A stretch of DNA of 18,604 nt. Source: JANQQZ01 sp039179915 (GTDB taxonomy: Bacteria > Planctomycetota > Phycisphaerae > Phycisphaerales > UBA1924). The stretch lies in assembly GCA_039179915.1 (NCBI GenBank), contig JBCDEF010000032.1, positions 1-18,604 of the forward strand, written 5' to 3'. Below, in pieces: positions 13,805-18,604 of the stretch. Under the pieces are notes generated by a model. It worked only from the letters and a program-made list of their open reading frames with translations. It made no database searches and was not told where the DNA came from. The stretch's first letter is position 1. Each line of letters starts with the position of its first letter. The translations under genes and the position numbers were made by a program.

Positions 13805-16800
13805 TCAGTCGCCGCGGTACCTGTCGCGAGCCCGGCGTTTGGCGGCCAGCAGCCCGCTCGCGCCGTCGTCCGGATCGTCCTTCTCGGGATCGTTCGGCTC
13901 GTACGGCTCGTCTGGCACAATCACGGGTGGCCGGGCGGGAGGATCCGTTGCCGACGGGGTGGTATCGGCTCGCTGCGGCTGGGCGTTGTCAACGCGCTGC
14001 CGCCGACGCCGCTGGCGGGCCTCCATCGCGACACGGTCGGCATCGGTCTCGCTGAGCGCCACGCTCGGGTCGACGGCGCGTTCTCGCTTGCGGATCCGCG
14101 TCGCGACCGAGACCGGCTGCTCCACGCCCTGAGCGTCGCGCGGCGCTCGCTCGAAGAACCGATCCCACGAGATCCGCCGGGCCGCGATATCCAGAACCGC
14201 CAGCAGCAGTGTCACGGCGAGCAGCCACGGCCGCAGCGGGGTCTCGGCCCGCTTGGGCTCGATGTCGCGGCGATCGAACAGCGACGCCGCGGTCTCGCGG
14301 TCGAGCGAGACCCGCTCGCCGCCGCCCGCCTCGGCGACCGCTTCGAGCAAGCGTTCGTCGGGCGTCAGCCGCCGGTACTCGACAGAGTCGCCGCGTGTCG
14401 CGCCGCCGATCACAGGCGCCAGGGCCGCATCGCCGTCGCCCGCCCGGACGATCGCGACATACGAGCCGGTCTCGCGCGCGGGGACCGCGGCCTCGTACGC
14501 ACCGGGACCGACCTGATCGAGGCGGACCCTCCGCGACTCGCCGCTCGGCGAGAACACGGTCGCCTCGGCGCTCAGCCCGTTGATCGACTGGCCTTCGGCA
14601 TCGACCGCGGCGACGCGGATCTCGAACCGGCCGTCGGCGATCGAGGTGTCCAGCTCGAGGTTCGGGTTGCCCGGGGGGCGGCTCATCTGGCGCGCGAAGC
14701 CGGACCAGAACCGAGCGAAGTCGGCCCAGCCGACCCAGGCCGGGGCCCACGCCGCGGCGTCCGCGGTGTACGCGCCGACCCTGCCGAGCTCTGCGTTCCA
14801 GTGGGCCAGCACCGGGTCACCCTCGTCGGTCGCGAGCGGCGCGAGTGCGGTCGGGTCCTCGCGGAACCGGGTGAGCACCAGGCCGCGGAGCCCGGGCCAC
14901 CCTGAGTACGGCGCGGTCACACCAGAGACGCCCGCCGACCCGAGCGAGACCGTCTCGAAATCGCCTTCCTTGATCAGCGGGTCGCGGATCGTGCGGACCG
15001 CCCGGACGAAGACCCTCGGCAGCACGCTCGGGTTGGTTACCGCGTAATGGATACCGCCGCCGGTCTCGGCGACGAGGAACATGGTTTCCGTGTCGGCGTT
15101 GTCGCCGACCGAGATCGTCGAGACGTTGATGCCCTCGTCCGCCATGGTCTGCGCGAACTCGGGCAGCGCATCGGCGCTCCGGCTTCGGCCGTCCGACAGC
15201 ACGATGACATGCTTCACCGCGGCCTCGACAGGCCGCAGCGCCTCGGCGGCGAGCTGCAGCGCGGGAAGGACATTCGTCCCGCCGTTGGACGAGATGCCGC
15301 GGATCGCCTCGGCGGTCTGCTCGACGTTCTCGTTCTCGGCCAAGGGCACGACCCAGTCGGCCTCGTTGCTGAAGGCGACCACGCCGACGAGGTCTGTCGG
15401 CCCGAGCGTCGCCGCAGCGCCGGCGGCCGCCTCATTCGCGATCGCCTGCTGGGAGCGGAACGTGCCGCCGACGGTCGAGCCCATGGACCCCGAACGGTCC
15501 AGCACGAACACGAGCGCGGTCCGCCGCTCGACCAACCGCTCCGAGAGGTCCAGGTGCAGAGGCAGCAGCGGCTCGATCGGCGTGCCCGCCCAGCCGCCCG
15601 CGCCGAAGCTCGACCGGCCGCCGACCATGATCAGCCCGCAGCCGACCCGCGTGACGTGGGCCGCGAGCGCCGCCTGTGACTCGGCCGCGACCGCGTCGGC
15701 CGGCACGTTGTTGAGCACCACCAGGTCGTAGTCCTGCATCGAGAGCAGGTCGGTCGGCAGCGATTCGGGCGAGACGACCTCGATGCGGTCTGACGCCGTT
15801 TGCATCGCCCGGGCGAGGTTCGCCGCGGCGGGTGTCGGCTCGCCGTTCTCGTACTGATCAACGATGACGATCGAGCCCGCGCCGGAGGTCAGTGTGAACG
15901 CCTCGGCGGCGTTGTTGTCGAGCTGCGCATCGCCGGTGAACGCGGACGCGACCGATCCCGAGGCGTCCGGCTCGTATTCGACCACAAACCGGTTCATGCG
16001 ACGACTGCCGAGCAATGCTTCGGCGAGCACGACCTGCCGGCCCGGCGAGAGGCTCACCGGCAGCGGCGCCCCGTCGTTGTCCGGGCTGATGTCGATCTCG
16101 ACACCGTTCTGGAACAGCCGCAGCCGACCGTTGCCGCCCTGCGTCGACGCGATCTCGATCCGGACGGGAACCCGTGTCCCCGGCGCGGCCCGGCCCGGGA
16201 CCGTGACCGATTCGACCACGGTCTCGCCCGCGACCGAGTAGGGCACCGCCGCCGTATCGATCCGCACGCCGTCGCCGGACCCGCTGCCCGCCCCGCCGGC
16301 GAGCCGCAACGCAGCGCCGAGCGCATCGCCCGAGGTCGCGTTGCCGTCGGAGATCAGCACGATCCGCCCCGCGGCGTCGGAAGGAACCAGGGCCGCGGCC
16401 AGGTCGAGCGCACGGCCGATGTCCGTTCCATCCGGCAGCGGCCGTTCGAACGAACGGCCCTCGATCGACCCCGTCGTCGGCGTCGCGACCGCGACCGCAC
16501 GGCCGCCGAACGTCACGACACCCAGCAGATCGTCCGGGCCGCGGTTCTCGTCGGCGATGCGCAGAAAACTCTCTAGCGCCGACCGGAACGGTTCCCGCGA
16601 TCCCGGCTCGACCTCGACCGGGCCCGCGAATCGATCCACCGACTCCGAGGCGTCGATCACCACGACCACAGCGAGCCGGTTCGTCTCGCGAACCGTGCTC
16701 GCGTCGGCAAGAACCAGTGCGATCGCGGCGAGCAGAAGGAACCGGCAGACCAACGCGACCGCACGACGCGCGCCACGGATCGGCGAACGCCGCCCGAGCA

Positions 16801-16864
16801 CGACGGCCGCGAGCGGCACCAGCAGCAGCACAACGGCGAGCCACAGTGGATCGGTCAGCCCCAC
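13805..16864 (-). CDS. Large membrane protein with two VWA domains and a GATase-like domain
   Basis: A 1019-residue protein. Two membrane helices (about 7-24 and 36-54) are followed by a first VWA domain (65-210) with MIDAS motif DASES (71-75) and SDG (172-174). A beta-sandwich-like linker precedes a class I glutamine amidotransferase-like domain (about 330-435; YDLVVLNNVPADAV, GCGLIMVGGRSSFGAGGW) without a visible catalytic Cys-His-Glu set. Next comes a second VWA domain (450-625) with DRSGSMG (456-462), GGT (528-530) and SDG (557-559). A third beta-rich part leads to a membrane helix at about 875-897 (PWLLAVTLLLAVLDIAARRI) and a charged tail. Related proteins sit in MoxR/DUF58/BatA-type clusters and are thought to act in envelope complexes assembled by MoxR AAA+ proteins. 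The start GTG 16864 has GGAG 5 nt upstream and lies 2 bp after the upstream stop, suggesting coupling. Confidence 0.88.
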   Translation of the reverse strand: MGLTDPLWLAVVLLLVPLAAVVLGRRSPIRGARRAVALVCRFLLLAAIALVLADASTVRETNRLAVVVVIDASESVDRFAGPVEVEPGSREPFRSALESFLRIADENRGPDDLLGVVTFGGRAVAVATPTTGSIEGRSFERPLPDGTDIGRALDLAAALVPSDAAGRIVLISDGNATSGDALGAALRLAGGAGSGSGDGVRIDTAAVPYSVAGETVVESVTVPGRAAPGTRVPVRIEIASTQGGNGRLRLFQNGVEIDISPDNDGAPLPVSLSPGRQVVLAEALLGSRRMNRFVVEYEPDASGSVASAFTGDAQLDNNAAEAFTLTSGAGSIVIVDQYENGEPTPAAANLARAMQTASDRIEVVSPESLPTDLLSMQDYDLVVLNNVPADAVAAESQAALAAHVTRVGCGLIMVGGRSSFGAGGWAGTPIEPLLPLHLDLSERLVERRTALVFVLDRSGSMGSTVGGTFRSQQAIANEAAAGAAATLGPTDLVGVVAFSNEADWVVPLAENENVEQTAEAIRGISSNGGTNVLPALQLAAEALRPVEAAVKHVIVLSDGRSRSADALPEFAQTMADEGINVSTISVGDNADTETMFLVAETGGGIHYAVTNPSVLPRVFVRAVRTIRDPLIKEGDFETVSLGSAGVSGVTAPYSGWPGLRGLVLTRFREDPTALAPLATDEGDPVLAHWNAELGRVGAYTADAAAWAPAWVGWADFARFWSGFARQMSRPPGNPNLELDTSIADGRFEIRVAAVDAEGQSINGLSAEATVFSPSGESRRVRLDQVGPGAYEAAVPARETGSYVAIVRAGDGDAALAPVIGGATRGDSVEYRRLTPDERLLEAVAEAGGGERVSLDRETAASLFDRRDIEPKRAETPLRPWLLAVTLLLAVLDIAARRISWDRFFERAPRDAQGVEQPVSVATRIRKRERAVDPSVALSETDADRVAMEARQRRRRQRVDNAQPQRADTTPSATDPPARPPVIVPDEPYEPNDPEKDDPDDGASGLLAAKRRARDRYRGD

Positions 16865-16866
16865 CG

Positions 16867-18604
16867 CTACTCCGCGTCCTGCGCATCACGCGGCTCGGAC
16901 GAACCATCGGTCGAATCGCGGGCCGCGAACCGCTCGCTGTAGCGACGAAAGACCGAGCGGACCAGGTCGTGGTACCGCCGAGGCACAGCCTGCTGCTCGA
17001 TCGCTCGCTCGGCGCGCTCCTGCGCTCGCTCTAAGCCCCGGCCGCCGACGGGCGGGCGAGACGCGGCTTGCCCCGCGGAGGAGGCATCCCCCGGCTCCGC
17101 GTCCCGGAACCACTCCGTGATTGTTTGCTCGCTTTCGATCCGGTCCTGGTCGCGCGAGCGGGCATCGACCAGATCGAGGTCGCTGTCCCACGGATCCGCG
17201 GGCGGCTGGAGGTCCGACGGCTGCTGCCGCGGTTGCTCCGGCGGGCCTCCCGGCTGAGGCTGCTGGTCGTTCCCGTCGCCCGGGCTGCCGATGATCCGGT
17301 CCGCCGCATCTCGAAGATCGCGGGCAGCCTCACGCTGGCGGCGACCCTGCCGCTGTGATTCACTGAGCCGATCGAGCGCGTCGCCCTGGCCGCCCGACGA
17401 GCCCGGCTGCTCGCCAGGCTGCTCGCCCGGTTGTTCGCCCGGTTGTTCGCCCGGTTGCTCGCCCGGTTGCTCGCCCGGTTGCTCGCCCGGTTGCTCGCCC
17501 GGCTGCTCGCCAGGCTGTTCACCCGGTTGCTCGCCCGGCTGCTCGCCCGGCTGCTCGCCCGGTTGTTCACCGGGTTGTTCGCGGGGTTGTCCGCCCGGCT
17601 GTTCACCGGGTTGCTCGCCCGGTTGTTCGCCCGGTTGTTCGCCGGGTTGCTCATCCGGCTGCTCGGCGGGTTGCTCACCCGGTTGCTCGCCCGGTTGCTC
17701 GCCGGGTTGCTCGCCCGGCTGCTCACCCGGTTGCTCGCCCGGCTGCTCACCCGGCTGCTCACCCGATTGCTCGCCAAGTTGCTCGCCGGGTTGTTCGCCG
17801 GGTTGTTCGCCGGGTTGCTCATCCGGCTGCTCGGCGGGTTGCTCCCCTGTTGGCTCGGCTGGCCTATCGCTGGGGTCTTGCTCGGGCTGATTGTCTTGCG
17901 GAGGATCCGCGGGCGGTTGTTCGCTCCGGTCGCGGATCGCCTCGGCAAGGTCGCGCAGGTCTTGTGCGGCCTGATCATCTTCAGCAGACGGCTCAGGCCG
18001 GGCACCGGTATCCGGCGGTTCGATCTCGGGCGTGTCGGGCGGTAGCGCTTCGGTCGAAGGCGTCTCGACCGCGTCGGCGGCTCGATCAAGCTCCTCGGCG
18101 AGCCGCTGCAGCTCCTCGCGGCCCTCCTGCGTCGAAGTCGCCTCTTCGATCGCGTCACGGGCGCGGTCGATGTCACCGCCGGCCAGCGCGTCGGCGACCT
18201 CTGCCGCCTCTTCAAACGAGGACGTGTCCAGCGACTCCAGACGCTCCGAGAGCGATTGCCGGCGTCGATCGTCCGCCTCCGCCTCACGCTCGGCAGCCTC
18301 GGCGAGCTCGTCGAGTTCGCGGGCGGCGGACGCGGTCAGTTCATCCGGATCGGCATCGCCCTGCGCCAGCTCCGCTTCGAGCTGAGAGAGCGCCTCGCGG
18401 GCTCTGTCGACCTCAGGCGGACGCGGGGTTTCCGGTTCGTTGCCGTCTTCGCCGAGCAGCTCTTGGGCCGATTCGGTCGCCGCGCGTGCCTGTTCGTAGG
18501 ACTCGGCCTCAAAGGCGGGCCGCCACGGCTCTTCGGCTCGTTCCGGGGTCCACGGCGGGACCCACCACGCGGCTGCCGCCGCGGCAGGAAGCGCCGCGAG
18601 CCAG
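16867..18604 (-). CDS. Membrane-anchored coiled-coil protein with (EQPG)n tract (5' end outside window)
   Basis: The minus-strand frame ending at TAG 16869-16867 is open to the window edge, giving 578 visible residues; the start lies beyond 18604. Order: a hydrophobic segment at the edge (LAALPAAAAAAWWVPPW), probably a membrane helix; about 200 residues of Glu/Ala/Arg/Leu-rich helices likely to form coiled coils (REELQRLAEELDRAADAVE); an acidic Pro-rich stretch; 37 tetrapeptides mostly Glu-Gln-Pro-Gly; a Gly/Gln/Pro linker; and a compact C-terminal part. The end has SEQTITEWFRDAEPGDASS, then VPRRYHDLVRSVFRRYSERF, then an acidic tail. The VPxxYxxLVxxYF-like end recalls other planctomycete proteins in VWA/MoxR clusters (from memory, not searched). 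With the VWA gene 2 bp downstream it probably belongs to the same envelope complex. No enzyme motif is visible. Confidence 0.82.
   Translation of the reverse strand, partial: WLAALPAAAAAAWWVPPWTPERAEEPWRPAFEAESYEQARAATESAQELLGEDGNEPETPRPPEVDRAREALSQLEAELAQGDADPDELTASAARELDELAEAAEREAEADDRRRQSLSERLESLDTSSFEEAAEVADALAGGDIDRARDAIEEATSTQEGREELQRLAEELDRAADAVETPSTEALPPDTPEIEPPDTGARPEPSAEDDQAAQDLRDLAEAIRDRSEQPPADPPQDNQPEQDPSDRPAEPTGEQPAEQPDEQPGEQPGEQPGEQLGEQSGEQPGEQPGEQPGEQPGEQPGEQPGEQPGEQPAEQPDEQPGEQPGEQPGEQPGEQPGGQPREQPGEQPGEQPGEQPGEQPGEQPGEQPGEQPGEQPGEQPGEQPGEQPGEQPGEQPGEQPGSSGGQGDALDRLSESQRQGRRQREAARDLRDAADRIIGSPGDGNDQQPQPGGPPEQPRQQPSDLQPPADPWDSDLDLVDARSRDQDRIESEQTITEWFRDAEPGDASSAGQAASRPPVGGRGLERAQERAERAIEQQAVPRRYHDLVRSVFRRYSERFAARDSTDGSSEPRDAQDAE
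17401..17844 (-). repeat. 37 tandem 12-bp units encoding Glu-Gln-Pro-Gly
   Basis: On the plus strand the unit is GCC-CGG-TTG-CTC with third-position variation. On the coding minus strand each reads GAG/GAA-CAA/CAG-CCG/CCC-GGC/GGT. All 37 units are exactly 12 bp with no indel. Thirty encode EQPG; the exceptions are two EQPD, two EQPA and one each of GQPR, EQSG and EQLG. Differences between units are mostly synonymous, so the peptide pattern appears selected. The tract would form a flexible, acidic, proline-rich spacer of 148 residues. Confidence 0.95.

Noticed and set aside
12481..14055. 524-residue plus-strand frame and 341-residue minus-strand frame over the peptidase
   Set aside because: Arg-rich out-of-frame readings of the M28 gene.
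15858..16907. 349-residue minus-strand frame and several plus-strand frames in 15047-17120
   Set aside because: Frame-shifted or antisense shadows of the VWA protein and its upstream neighbour.
17401..17844. Possible CRISPR array
   Set aside because: Units are contiguous 12-mers without spacers and preserve a protein reading frame.
17291..17890. Plus-strand frame coding a Cys-Ser-Pro-Gly repeat protein
   Set aside because: It is the antisense of the EQPG tract; the 12-bp period makes every frame open. It has no plausible start signal, and the minus-strand frame alone extends coherently on both sides of the tract and couples to the VWA gene.
17431..18045. Plus-strand Leu-Leu-Ala-Arg repeat resembling membrane or amphipathic helices
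   Set aside because: Another antisense reading of the same 12-bp repeat, with no supporting start or homology.
17031..18287. Minus-strand Asn/Ser/Arg-rich 418-residue frame
   Set aside because: Out-of-frame shadow of the EQPG protein; its composition is that of a shifted repeat and it ignores the good stop/start junction with the VWA gene.

Overview
This is a GC-rich window with dense coding on both strands and many convergent or overlapping gene ends. The best taxonomic guess is Planctomycetota, probably class Phycisphaerae. The reasons are a secreted protein ending in a Cys-bounded dockerin-like module (two DxNxDG...SDFFAWVxAF repeats and a terminal Gly-Cys-Gly), a very large double von Willebrand A membrane protein of the planctomycete type, and the general gene content. 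This assignment is inference; there is no rRNA in the window.

Layout. 1-609: 3' part of a LuxR-type regulator cut by the window edge. 610-1282: a decayed stretch holding the fused ends of a beta-carbonic anhydrase gene whose zinc-binding core is deleted, plus a second short coding-like remnant. 1283-1597: a small ABM-fold protein. 1623-1706: tRNA-Leu(CAA) on the minus strand. 1805-2692: the secreted dockerin-like protein (minus). 2973-4346: trigger factor. 4419-4805: small two-helix membrane protein with a zinc ribbon (minus). 4943-9872: three glycosyltransferases in a row on the plus strand (GT4, GT2, GT4; the last two overlap by ATGA), probably building a cell-surface glycan. 9882-12411 (minus): an operon-like set prpB (methylisocitrate lyase), prpC-like citrate/2-methylcitrate synthase and a DUF1801 protein, which suggests propionyl-CoA disposal by the methylcitrate cycle. 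12446-13801: M28 metallopeptidase with a C-terminal FN3-like domain, divergent from prpB across only 34 bp. 13805-18604 (minus): a 1019-residue double-VWA/GATase-like membrane protein, preceded 2 bp upstream by a long membrane-anchored protein that runs off the window end and contains 37 uninterrupted tetrapeptide units, mostly Glu-Gln-Pro-Gly.

Most noteworthy items: (i) the partial CDS at 16867-18604 with its (EQPG)37 tract, easily missed because it has no start in the window and the antisense frames are also open; (ii) the carbonic anhydrase fossil; (iii) a near-perfect inverted repeat spanning both start codons of the divergent prpB/M28 pair, with TANNNT boxes 5-6 nt upstream of each ATG, suggesting back-to-back leaderless promoters; (iv) two divergent GT4 paralogues with a shared cysteine cluster bracketing a GT2 enzyme with an unassigned C-terminal half. 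I see no CRISPR array, insertion sequence, prophage or recognisable defence system.
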